Source: Acidimicrobiales bacterium
GTDB lineage: Bacteria; Actinomycetota; Acidimicrobiia; Acidimicrobiales; SKKL01
Assembly: GCA_007121465.1 (NCBI GenBank)
Contig: SKKL01000138.1
Span: 1-40,914, forward strand
Direction of reading: 5' to 3'
Length of the DNA stretch: 40,914 bases
Made by a program: the position numbers and the translations under genes. The notes under the pieces are model-generated. The model was not told the origin of the DNA, searched no databases, and worked only from the letters and a program-made list of their open reading frames with translations. Shown in pieces: positions 33,901-40,770 of the stretch (positions are counted from its first letter, which is position 1; every line of letters starts with the position of its first letter).

Positions 33901-34910
33901 AGCTGATCCTCGACATCGCCCGGTTCTGGGACAGCGCCACCACCTACGACAAGGCCCTCGACCGCTACGAGATCCACGGGGTCATGGGGCCCGACGAGTA
34001 CCACGAGCGCTATCCCGACGCCGACGAGCCGGGCCTGTCGAACAACGCCTACACCAACGTGATGGCGGTGTGGTGCCTCCGCCGGGCCCTCGACGTGCTC
34101 GACGTCCTCCCACCGCGACGGGCCCGGGAGCTGACCGAGACGCTGGATCTCGGCCCGATCGAACTCGACCGCTGGCGCGACATCTGTCGCAAGATGCGGG
34201 TCTGCTTCCACGACGACGGCATCATCAGCCAGTTCGAGGGCTACGGCGATCTGGCCGAGCTCGACTGGGCCGGTTATCGCTCGCGCTACGGCGACATCCA
34301 TCGACTCGACCGGATCCTCGAAGCAGAGGGCGACAGCCCAAACCACTACAAGCTGTCGAAGCAGGCCGACGCGCTGATGCTGTTCTTCCTGTTGTCCCCC
34401 ACCGAGCTCCATGAGATCTTCGACCAGCTCGGCTATCCCCTCGACGCCGACGGCATCGCCCGCAACGTCGACTACTACCTCGCCCGCACCGCGCACGGAT
34501 CCACGCTCTCGGGCGTCGTGCACGCCTGGGTCCTCGCCCGCACCGACCGTCGACGGTCCTGGAACATGTTCGTCGAGGCGCTGCGCTCCGACGTGTTCGA
34601 CGTCCAGGGAGGAACCACCGCCGAGGGGGTCCACCTCGGGGCGATGGCCGGCACCGTCGACATGATCCAGCACTGCTACACCGGCATCGAGACCCGCGAC
34701 GGCGTGCTGTGGCTCGATCCCGCGCTACCGCCCGAGCTGGGTCACCTCATCATCGAGGTGCGTTACCAGGGGCACTGGATCGAGCTCGAGTTCGTCGGCG
34801 AGCAGGTCCGGGTCAGCGTCGTCCCCGGTCGGGACGGGACGATCCGCGTCGGCTTCGATGGCGAAGTGCGCGACATGGCCCCCGGCGAGGCGCTCACCTT
34901 CGGCGCCTGA
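30996..34910 (+). CDS. otsB1: Three-domain trehalose protein: beta-PGM-like HAD, trehalose-6-phosphate phosphatase, GH65
   Basis: A 1304-aa fusion with the same domain order as mycobacterial OtsB1 (Rv2006). Residues 1-245 are a HAD subfamily I domain like beta-phosphoglucomutase, with the aspartate pair D13/D15 (LDTDGVITD). Residues 265-510 are a trehalose-6-phosphate phosphatase with D275/D277 (FLDYDGTLTP) and GDDDTDEDA. Residues 515-1304 are a GH65 enzyme (maltose/trehalose phosphorylase family) with the general acid E1001 in MGPDEYHE and the HGSTLS segment of the phosphate/sugar pocket. GTG 30996 begins exactly at the first domain, with CATGAT 6 nt upstream, so it is probably leaderless. 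The 1770-aa track ORF adds antisense antiporter sequence. The chain could dephosphorylate T6P and also break trehalose or T6P to beta-glucose-1-P and then glucose-6-P. Which activities are real is unknown. Confidence 0.9.
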   Translation: MIDFGDLDAVILDTDGVITDTASVHAAAWKELFDRFLRHRNGGEGYDPFTDDDYRRHVDGKPRLDGVRSFLTSRSIEMPDGSPDDPPGDESVAALGNAKNERFLSRLDREPPRPFPGTVAFLREARAAGIATAAISASRNAGAVLDAAGVADLFDHIVDGNDADQLGLAGKPDPAIFLEAARRLDVEPDRAAVVEDALSGVEAGRAGRFALVVGVDRTGHPEDLAGHGADVVVGDLSEIRIATPDRPLTSLPHGLLDPTLLAEHIGERRPAVFLDYDGTLTPIVDDPDAATLPDATRRAIRRLAKLCPVAIVSGRDRADVATLVGIEDMVVAGSHGFDITGPGWEHQFPPGADAQPSLAAAADQLDAEIGDIPGALVERKRYAVAIHFRRVDPDRVDEIDIAVERAVSDHDGLRRTAGKMIFELRPDLDWDKGRALEFLLEQLHLDHPGIVPVYVGDDDTDEDALQVVRHGGLGVIVGDENRPTAAHLRLDDPGETMTFLHRLADLLEARTHTDRWVLRYDGFDPDTEGHREALCTLGNGYVATRGALPENDAGGPSYPGTYLAGVFNRLTTEISGRPVENEDMVNAPNWLCQTWRPEGGQWFDLRVVDVLDHHVELDMRRGVFTRSSRIRDADGRTTRVTQRRLVSMADPHVLAMETTLLPEDWSGRVEVRSGIDGRVTNSGVARYSQLANQHLDVIDAAADDSAAQITVETTQSRVRIAMASRTELTDDRSVDTAPVERGALVGHRLVFAVEEGEPVTVDKVVAVHTSRDHAVTEIGLDARTRIERAGRFDDLLTPHVTAWSHVWNRLRIDADVDESTAMIIDLHLFHLATVVSRHSGEIDAGIPARGLHGEAYRGHIFWDEMFIVPLLAVRLPGLARGHLLYRYRRLPEARHAAAAEGYRGAMFPWQSGSNGREETQTLHLNPRSGRWLPDGSHLQRHINAAVVYDVWKYHEATGDIDFLAFHGAELILDIARFWDSATTYDKALDRYEIHGVMGPDEYHERYPDADEPGLSNNAYTNVMAVWCLRRALDVLDVLPPRRARELTETLDLGPIELDRWRDICRKMRVCFHDDGIISQFEGYGDLAELDWAGYRSRYGDIHRLDRILEAEGDSPNHYKLSKQADALMLFFLLSPTELHEIFDQLGYPLDADGIARNVDYYLARTAHGSTLSGVVHAWVLARTDRRRSWNMFVEALRSDVFDVQGGTTAEGVHLGAMAGTVDMIQHCYTGIETRDGVLWLDPALPPELGHLIIEVRYQGHWIELEFVGEQVRVSVVPGRDGTIRVGFDGEVRDMAPGEALTFGA

Positions 34911-34940
34911 CCGGGGGCCAGTGTTCACAGAACCGGGGGA

Positions 34941-36143
34941 TCAGAAGATCTCGAAGAGACCTGCGGCACCCATGCCACCGCCGACGCACATGGTGACCAC
35001 GCCGTACTTCGCGCCACGACGCTTGCCCTCGTGGAGGACGTGGCCGGTGCAGCGAGCACCGGTCATCCCGTAGGGGTGCCCGACCGAGATGGCTCCGCCG
35101 GACACGTTGAGCAGCTCGTTGGGGATACCGAGGGTGTCGCGGCAGTAGAGCAGCTGGCTGGCGAACGCCTCGTTGAGCTCCCAGATGCCGATGTCGTCGA
35201 CGGAGAGACCGTGCTGCTCGAGGAGCTTCGGCACGGCGAAGACCGGGCCGATGCCCATCTCCTCGGGAGCACACCCGGCGACGGCCATCCCTCGGTAGGC
35301 ACCGAGGGGCTCGAGGCCGCGACGCTCGGCTTCGGCGGCCTCCATGACGACCACCGCAGCGGCACCGTCGGAGAGCTGGGAGGCGTTGCCGGCGGTGACG
35401 CACTTGCCTTCCTTGGCGAACTGGCCACCTCGCCACACCGGGTTGAGCTTCTGGAGGTCCTCGATGGTGGTGGTCGGCCGGTTGCCCTCGTCCTTGGTGA
35501 GGGTGACCTCCTCCTCGGAGGTCTCGCCCGTCTCCTTGTTGAACAGGGTCTTGATCGTGGTCATGGGAACGATCTCGGGCTCGAAGCGGCCCTCTTCCTG
35601 GGCCTGGGCGGTGCGCTGCTGGGACTGCAGGGCGTACTCGTCCTGAGCCTCGCGGGAGATGCCGTAGCGCTCGGCGACAACCTCGGCGGTCTCGATCATG
35701 GCGGCGTAGATGCCGGGCACCTCGGCGACGAGGTCCTTGTCGACCAGGCGGAACACGTTCTGGTGCTCGTTCTGGACCAGCGAGATCGACTCGACACCGG
35801 CACCGACGGCGACCTGCTGGCCGTCGACGATGATCTGCTTGGCGGCGGTGGCGATGGCCATGAGCCCCGACGAGCACTGCCGGTCGATGCTCTGACCGGC
35901 GACGCTCTCGGGCAGCCCGGCCCGCAGGGCGGCCTGGCGACCGATGTTCATGCCCTGGCTGCCCTGCTGGAGAGCGGCCCCCATGACCACGTCGTCGACC
36001 TCGGGGCCTTCGAGGCCGGCTCGCTCGACGGCGTGGCGAATGGCGTGGCCCCCGAGGGCCTGGGCCTGGGTGTTGTTGAACGCACCCCGGTAGGCCTTGC
36101 CGATGGGGGTGCGGGCGGTGGAGACAATGACGGCTTCGCGCAT
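34941..36143 (-). CDS. Acetyl-CoA C-acyltransferase (thiolase)
   Basis: Cleaves 3-ketoacyl-CoA to acetyl-CoA and a shortened acyl-CoA, or the reverse; the last step of beta-oxidation. The 400-aa chain has the nucleophile C90 ([10 protein letters not shown]), the catalytic histidine H356 ([11 protein letters not shown]) and the second cysteine C386 ([11 protein letters not shown]). The insert around residues 190-225 ([20 protein letters not shown]) is usual in the FadA/AtoB-type subgroup. Start: ATG 36143, 7 nt after a TAGCCT box and without a Shine-Dalgarno sequence, so it is probably leaderless. It is convergent with the trehalose gene. It could finish the oxidation of acyl-CoAs from the 12-28 kb region. 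Confidence 0.94.
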   Translation of the reverse strand: MREAVIVSTARTPIGKAYRGAFNNTQAQALGGHAIRHAVERAGLEGPEVDDVVMGAALQQGSQGMNIGRQAALRAGLPESVAGQSIDRQCSSGLMAIATAAKQIIVDGQQVAVGAGVESISLVQNEHQNVFRLVDKDLVAEVPGIYAAMIETAEVVAERYGISREAQDEYALQSQQRTAQAQEEGRFEPEIVPMTTIKTLFNKETGETSEEEVTLTKDEGNRPTTTIEDLQKLNPVWRGGQFAKEGKCVTAGNASQLSDGAAAVVVMEAAEAERRGLEPLGAYRGMAVAGCAPEEMGIGPVFAVPKLLEQHGLSVDDIGIWELNEAFASQLLYCRDTLGIPNELLNVSGGAISVGHPYGMTGARCTGHVLHEGKRRGAKYGVVTMCVGGGMGAAGLFEIF

Positions 36144-36150
36144 GGCGCGG

Positions 36151-36156
36151 AGGCTA
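36151..36156 (-). promoter_or_regulatory. -10 box of thiolase, probable leaderless transcript
   Basis: TAGCCT on the minus strand, 7 nt before the ATG at 36143. It repeats the box and spacing seen at cysS and valS. Confidence 0.55.
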
Positions 36157-36220
36157 CCGGCCGGTCACGTCCGGCGTCGACCCCACCGCCGTCGCGACCA
36201 GCACCGCCGTCGAGATCAGC

Positions 36221-36802
36221 TCACCGCTCGGGCGCGGAGAACTGGAGCCACTCGTAGAACTCGTCGACGTCTCCATCGAGCGCGTAGAACACCCGGTCGA
36301 CCTCGGCGAACTCCTCGACGGTCTGGTCGAGTTGTGCCAGCAGGCCTGCTGAGCCGCACGAGGTAGAGGCGTTGGGAATCGTCGACCGCAGCTCGGCATC
36401 GAACGACACGTCAGCGGTGCCGTCGGCGACCGTCGCCGACTGGAGCATCCCATCGGTGTCGTCGGAGAACCATCCACCGAGCCCCTCGGCCGCTTCCTCG
36501 TCGGTGGGGCCGGCCAACAACGCCCGCAGGGCTGCCTCGAGAGTCGCCTCTCCCTCGACGGATCGGGTGACCGCCTCGGTCTCGTCGCACTCGTCGCCCT
36601 CGACCAGCAGGTAGATCACCACATCGGCGGTCTCGGGCTCGGTGGTCTCGGGTGGATCGGTCGCCGCTGGCGCCTCGGTGGTGTCGGGCGCCTGGGTCTC
36701 GTCGGTGACGTCGTCGTCGTTGCCGCAGGCGACCAGCAGACCGACCATCAGGGCGAGCACCGCGAGCAGCGGGACCACCCGGGGGTGTCGTCGAGTGCGC
36801 AT
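36221..36802 (-). CDS. GerMN-domain lipoprotein
   Basis: An exported lipoprotein of 193 aa. From ATG 36802 (perfect AAGGAGG 5 nt upstream) it has an RTRR n-region, a hydrophobic core and the lipobox LLVAC with C26 as the lipidation site. A Thr/Pro/Glu-rich linker follows (about 28-58). A GerMN domain (about 60-185) then has the typical VIYLLVEGD, the RSVEGEATLEAALRALLAGPT helix, and DGTADVSFDAEL. GerMN is found in sporulation GerM and in actinobacterial lipoproteins beside two-component systems, probably as a cell-envelope ligand-binding module. The track start at 36961 lies before the ribosome binding site and would hide the signal peptide. No sensor kinase adjoins this copy. Confidence 0.87.
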   Translation of the reverse strand: MRTRRHPRVVPLLAVLALMVGLLVACGNDDDVTDETQAPDTTEAPAATDPPETTEPETADVVIYLLVEGDECDETEAVTRSVEGEATLEAALRALLAGPTDEEAAEGLGGWFSDDTDGMLQSATVADGTADVSFDAELRSTIPNASTSCGSAGLLAQLDQTVEEFAEVDRVFYALDGDVDEFYEWLQFSAPER

Positions 36803-36883
36803 CCTGTCCTCCTTCGTTCGTCCGGTGCCGCGTGTCGCAACCAACCGGCACATCCAGTAGATCGCGTCGGGCGGACTCGCCCT

Positions 36884-36899
36884 AGGGCCGAAGGACCCT
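36884..36899. promoter_or_regulatory. DosR-box-like palindrome
   Basis: AGGGCCGAAGGACCCT is an imperfect 16-bp palindrome whose shape (GGGnC...GnCCC around an A/T-containing core) resembles mycobacterial DosR/DevR sites. It lies 82 nt upstream of the GerMN start and about 204 nt upstream of the hibernation factor start, so it could serve either divergent gene. Confidence 0.4.
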
Positions 36900-36978
36900 T
36901 GGCATCGGACGAGATCCGGGGCACCCTGAGGGGGCAATGCCGATCCGTCCACACACCGCACAGGTGGAGAACCCCCAG

Positions 36979-37068
36979 CCGGAACGGCCCGTACGACGGG
37001 CCGATCGGTTCCGGGGTGGCGGCTCGGCGAACCCCGTCCCCTCCCGGTCGCCGGACGTGCGCGTCCGG
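36979..37068 (+). promoter_or_regulatory. Structured region upstream of the hibernation factor
   Basis: A nested inverted repeat has outer arms CCGGAAC/GTTCCGG (36979-36985, 37008-37014) and inner arms CGGCCCGT-ACG-ACGGGCCG (36985-37003). It is followed by a hairpin CCGGACG-TGCG-CGTCCGG (37051-37068) that ends about 22 nt before the AAGGGA ribosome binding site. If transcribed, this would be a stably folded leader. The rest of the 300-bp gap 36803-37102 shows no gene. Confidence 0.5.
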
Positions 37069-37102
37069 ACGAGGGTGAGGACCCGACTTGAAGGGATCAG
37101 CC

Positions 37103-37918
37103 ATGGTTGATCGTGTGTTGGACGACCTGACCGTCGAAGTCGCGCTCTCCGGAGAGATCACCGACGCCGACCGGCAACTGGCACTCGACAAGATCGAGAA
37201 GGTGCTGCACCTGGTCGACCAACCGATCCTCCACGTGGATCTCCGCCTGGAGATGGCACCGGATCCGGCTCGGGAGCGTCCCGCGCTGGCCCGGGCCACC
37301 CTCGACCTCAATGGCGAGAAGGTGCGGGCCCACGTGTCGGGGATCGCCATGACCGAAGCCATCGACCTGCTCGAGCAACGGCTTCGGCGTCGCCTCGAGC
37401 AGATCCAGGAGCACCGGCTCGCTCTGCGCAAGCGGGGAACGACCAGTGGCCCCGGCGAGTGGCGTCACGGAGACCTGCCCGCCGAGCGTCCGCCATGGTT
37501 CGACCGTCCGGTCGCCGAACGGGAGATCGTTCAGCACAAGACGTTCGCGACCCCGGCGGCGACCGTCGACGAGGCCGTGTTCGACCTCGAGTCGATGGAC
37601 TACGACTTCTACCTGTTCGTCGACGCCGACTCGGATCGTGATGCCATCGTCCACCGACGCGACGACGGTGCCTACGGCCTCCGGTTCGACGATGGGCGCG
37701 ACAGCACCGGCCTGAACGGTGCCGCCCCGGCTGCCGCGGTGGTCGTCGAGAGCCTGCCCGCACCGCACCTCGACGTCGACGAGGCCCGGGAACTGCTCGA
37801 CAACAGCCAGGAGCCGTGGGTCTTCTACATCGACGCGGCCCATGACCGGGCCCGGGTGCTCTACCGGCGCTACGACGGTCACTACGGGCTCATCACCCCC
37901 GTCGACGACGGCGACTGA
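37103..37918 (+). CDS. hpf: Ribosome hibernation promoting factor with duplicated C-terminal domain
   Basis: A long-form HPF/RaiA-type protein, which binds the 30S subunit and stores or silences ribosomes in stress. The 271-aa chain has an N-terminal S30AE domain (about residues 5-110, SGEITDADRQLALDKIEKVL). A first dimerisation domain follows (about 135-195, REIVQHKTFATPAATVDEAV, then DDGAYGLRF), and then a second, diverged copy (about 217-267, HLDVDEARELLDNSQEPWVF, then YDGHYGLI). The doubled tail and size resemble actinobacterial Rv0079-like proteins of the DosR regulon. ATG 37103 lies 6 nt after AAGGGA; the track TTG at 37088 precedes that site. A 14-bp hairpin follows the stop. It is divergent from the GerMN lipoprotein. 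Confidence 0.88.
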   Translation: MVDRVLDDLTVEVALSGEITDADRQLALDKIEKVLHLVDQPILHVDLRLEMAPDPARERPALARATLDLNGEKVRAHVSGIAMTEAIDLLEQRLRRRLEQIQEHRLALRKRGTTSGPGEWRHGDLPAERPPWFDRPVAEREIVQHKTFATPAATVDEAVFDLESMDYDFYLFVDADSDRDAIVHRRDDGAYGLRFDDGRDSTGLNGAAPAAAVVVESLPAPHLDVDEARELLDNSQEPWVFYIDAAHDRARVLYRRYDGHYGLITPVDDGD

Positions 37919-38165
37919 GACTCCGCGCTGAGCTGGCTGCGTTCACCAGCTCAGCGCGGGAACCGTCCGTGCCAGCGCTCACGGCAGCCGCGCGGGCCAC
38001 GGCTCGGCGGAAGACGGCGATCACGCCGATCCCGCCGGTGATCGCGGCTGCCGGTGTCGCGAGGGCGGCGGCGAGCATTCGAGGTCCGGTGATCCCGCCA
38101 CGGAGGCCCAGACCGGCGATCCCGCGTCCGGGAACGATGGGGTGCGCAGCGTCGTGGGTGGTCAT
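37893..38165 (-). CDS. Small hydrophobic hypothetical protein
   Basis: Not recognised. ATG 38165 has a GAGAGGA site 7 nt upstream and gives a 90-aa protein. A Gly/Ala/Ile-rich hydrophobic middle (about residues 28-56, MLAAALATPAAAITGGIGVIAVF) leads into a basic Ser/Arg tail (SLSRRRRRG). It may be one membrane helix or hairpin. Third codon positions are GC-rich. Against it: the 3' end overlaps the hibernation factor by 26 bp and contains the whole 14-bp terminator stem. The alternative ORF on the plus strand (37969-38616) looks like shadow sequence. Confidence 0.4.
   Translation of the reverse strand: MTTHDAAHPIVPGRGIAGLGLRGGITGPRMLAAALATPAAAITGGIGVIAVFRRAVARAAAVSAGTDGSRAELVNAASSARSLSRRRRRG
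37923..37959 (+). terminator. Strong 14-bp hairpin after the hibernation factor
   Basis: CCGCGCTGAGCTGG-9 nt-CCAGCTCAGCGCGG is a perfect 14-bp stem directly after the stop codon and the longest in the window. There is no T-tract. Confidence 0.8.
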
Positions 38166-38260
38166 GTCGAGGTCCTCTCGGTCGTCGTCCACCCGTCACC
38201 ATCCTGCGGCGACGCGCTCACTCTCCAGACCGTTTCGCGCTCATTCGCGCCGGGTCGTCC

Positions 38261-40351
38261 TCATCTCGCGGACCCGTAGACCTCCTGGTCCCAGAGCCAG
38301 GCGACGATGCGGTCGAGACCTTGACTCAGATGTCTCCGGTAGGTACTCGACGGCAGGCCGAGGACCTCGGCGGCCACTTCCTGCGATGGTGTCTCCGCCA
38401 GGTAGGTCTGCTCGATGGCCCGAAGTCGCTTGGCGTCGCGAGGGTCACGTCGCAGCGAGTCGACGCCATCGACCAGGAGCGACTCGACGATCGAGGCATC
38501 GGGGTGGGCCTCGTATCCGGCTGCCTCCTTCACCAGCCGCGTCCGACCCAGCACATTGCGCCCGAGCTGTTCAGGCCGGCGCAGGTCCTGCAACCCCTGG
38601 CGCACCGCTTCCTTGAACTCCGTGTGTGACAGTACGAGGACATCGGTGGCCTCGGTGGCGGGAGGCTGGCCGACGAGGTCGTCCTGTGCGAGGGCGCGCT
38701 CGGTCCAGAGCGTGATGAGGGCGCCGACGGGGACGGCCCGGAAGTCGTGGGCGAACAGCCCGAACCGATGCTCACCGACGTGGAAGTCGCCCTCGGCGAC
38801 GCGGGGAAGATCGGCGATGGCGAAGTACTCGTCCCACTGGTCCGGATCGGCGAGCGTCAAGAAGTCCCAGGCGAGCTCGGGCATCTGGAGGTAGCGCTGC
38901 AGGGTCAGGACGGGAACGAGGTTGAGCGTGGCCGAGGGCCGCTGATGCTCGGCCCGGTCGACGATGATCCGGGTTTGGGTCACTCGCTCTCCGGGCCGAG
39001 GCGGGGCGGCACGGCGGGCGTGTTCCCACGCCGACCGGGCACCAGGGTCGGCGTCACGCACCGCGGGCGGCGCCTCGGTCAGGTCGATCAGGGCGATCAC
39101 CCCGCTGATGGTGGTGCCCTCGCGGATCACGGTGAAGGCGGCCGGTTGGACATCCCACCAGCTGGCGGCGATGCGGGCGGCCTCATCACCCTCGTGCAGA
39201 GCGACCAGGTCGAGCACGGCGTCGCGGTCGCCCGGCTCCGCTCGTTCGGGTTGACCCGATCCCCAGCTCTCCCAATCGACCGGAGACAGCACACCCGGGA
39301 TCACCCGGAAGAGGTACTTGAGATCGTGGATCGCCCGGCGCTGCTCGGCTCCGCGGCGAGACGTCACCGCCCGGCAGATGTGGTCGCGCACACCGCGGAA
39401 CACCTCGCGGTAGGTAGCCGGATCTCGCCAGCGCAGATCGGCCTCCAGCACGTCGCGAGCGAGGTCGTGGAGCGAGAGGCCCTCGGCCAGGGGCTCGACG
39501 AAGGACAGACCGCAGAGCCACTCGAACGCCTGATGTGCATCGTCGCCGACCACGTCTCGAAGTACGGGTTCGGTCGTCACCCTGGTCAGCGCGGCGGCGC
39601 CGAGTACACGCCTCTGAGCGTCGTCGGGCACCGAATCGAAGAACCGCTCGAGCAAGGTGCGCACCAGGTCGGGCCCGAGCGGATCGGCCTCGAGTGCTCC
39701 GCCACGCACGGCGGCGTCGGTCATGAGAGCGAGGGCGAGCGGGTGACCGTGCGAGACCTCGACGACACGCTCGCGGTCGTGTCCGCTGACACCGAAGCGG
39801 TCGAGGTAGTCGACACACTCGGACGGCTCGAGGTTCCGGAGGGTGACGACACGCAGCAGGTCGCGCCACCCAGGGTCGGCCCGCCACGCCGGATCGAGCG
39901 GTTCACGACTGGCCAGCACGACCAGCGACGAGGCTGGAAGCCGGGGCAGCCACTCGTCGCGCAGCCACGCATCCACGGGAGTCAAGCGCTCGTATCCATC
40001 CACCAACAGGAGCAACCGACGACCATCGTTGCCGCTGGTCGCACCGTGATCGGGAAGCTCGATGTGGCGATCGAGAGCGGCCTGTACCTCGTCGATCCGA
40101 GGGGGGACCTGTTGGCCGTCGAGGTGGACGACATGGGCATCGCAGTCGCGGCCGCGATCGGCCATCCGGGCGAGGAGCGACGACTTGCCGATTCCGGCCG
40201 GCCCATGGACCGACAGCAACGCGAGACGTGGCCCGGCGCCGTCGAGCACCGACTGCACGAGCTCGAGTTCGGCCTCACGACCGACGAATGACGCTCGTCG
40301 CCGTCGCTCGAGAACGCCGCCGAGCGAATCCTCGGTGGTGTCGCCCCACAT
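38261..40351 (-). CDS. STAND-like P-loop ATPase with C-terminal helix-turn-helix
   Basis: A 696-aa NTPase from ATG 40351. An FVGREAEL entry motif (about 22-29), Walker A GPAGIGKSS (50-58) and Walker B LLLLVDGYE (113-121) mark an AAA/STAND-type ATPase module, followed by the ASREPLD sensor region and a winged-helix-like part. A middle region of about 250 residues (from about 380) is not recognised. The last 48 residues (ETPSQEVAAEVLGLPSSTYRRHL) look like a sigma-region-4 or LuxR-like HTH, so DNA binding is plausible. The role is probably signal-dependent transcription control, or less likely defence. TATCGT lies 9 nt and GAGAGG 1-2 nt before the ATG; the track's 45 extra residues run over that region. 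It is divergent from a small helical ORF. Confidence 0.75.
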   Translation of the reverse strand: MWGDTTEDSLGGVLERRRRASFVGREAELELVQSVLDGAGPRLALLSVHGPAGIGKSSLLARMADRGRDCDAHVVHLDGQQVPPRIDEVQAALDRHIELPDHGATSGNDGRRLLLLVDGYERLTPVDAWLRDEWLPRLPASSLVVLASREPLDPAWRADPGWRDLLRVVTLRNLEPSECVDYLDRFGVSGHDRERVVEVSHGHPLALALMTDAAVRGGALEADPLGPDLVRTLLERFFDSVPDDAQRRVLGAAALTRVTTEPVLRDVVGDDAHQAFEWLCGLSFVEPLAEGLSLHDLARDVLEADLRWRDPATYREVFRGVRDHICRAVTSRRGAEQRRAIHDLKYLFRVIPGVLSPVDWESWGSGQPERAEPGDRDAVLDLVALHEGDEAARIAASWWDVQPAAFTVIREGTTISGVIALIDLTEAPPAVRDADPGARSAWEHARRAAPPRPGERVTQTRIIVDRAEHQRPSATLNLVPVLTLQRYLQMPELAWDFLTLADPDQWDEYFAIADLPRVAEGDFHVGEHRFGLFAHDFRAVPVGALITLWTERALAQDDLVGQPPATEATDVLVLSHTEFKEAVRQGLQDLRRPEQLGRNVLGRTRLVKEAAGYEAHPDASIVESLLVDGVDSLRRDPRDAKRLRAIEQTYLAETPSQEVAAEVLGLPSSTYRRHLSQGLDRIVAWLWDQEVYGSAR

Positions 40352-40440
40352 GCCTCTCTCACGATACACAGATCCGAGTGTCGCGGGTTTGGGACCTTCG
40401 CCCCTGTCGGGAATCCTCCCCGGTCGCGACGATGGCACCG

Positions 40441-40770
40441 ATGAGGGATCCATCGACCGACCGGGGCCCCGAGGGGGTCGGGACACTCGTAGAGCGAGAC
40501 GTCCAGGTGTTGATCGCTCAGGCCCTCATGCTCGCCCTCGACCATGAGGCTCCGGTGACCCAGGCGGGCGAGGAGCTGGCCCGGCACTCCCATGGGTCGA
40601 TCGATGCTCTCGACGCGACGGCGGCGAGGGTCGAAGCGTTGGCTCACCGCAATCCGGGGCCCGACGCTCGGCGGCTTCTCGCCATCGTGGAGGAGGCCCG
40701 TCGACGCATCGAGTCGCGCGAGCGGCACCCCAGCCGCACCGAGCGTCGACGCTTACGCCTGGTGTCCTGA
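40441..40770 (+). CDS. Small helical hypothetical protein
   Basis: Not recognised. From ATG 40441 it is 109 aa (ATG 40432 would add three residues), mostly helical with a leucine- and alanine-rich pattern (LVERDVQVLIAQALMLAL, then DALDATAARVEALA) and a very basic tail (SRTERRRLRLVS). It has no signal peptide, cysteines or known motif. No ribosome binding site is visible. It is divergent from the STAND-like ATPase (89 bp), so it could be a small partner or regulator. The track's 180-aa version extends antisense into the ATPase gene. Coding is likely but not certain. Confidence 0.5.
   Translation: MRDPSTDRGPEGVGTLVERDVQVLIAQALMLALDHEAPVTQAGEELARHSHGSIDALDATAARVEALAHRNPGPDARRLLAIVEEARRRIESRERHPSRTERRRLRLVS

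Noticed and set aside
37969-38616. 215-aa plus-strand ORF after the hibernation factor
   Set aside because: Arg/Pro/Ala-rich shadow, antisense to the start of the small hydrophobic ORF and the end of the ATPase gene; no ribosome binding site.
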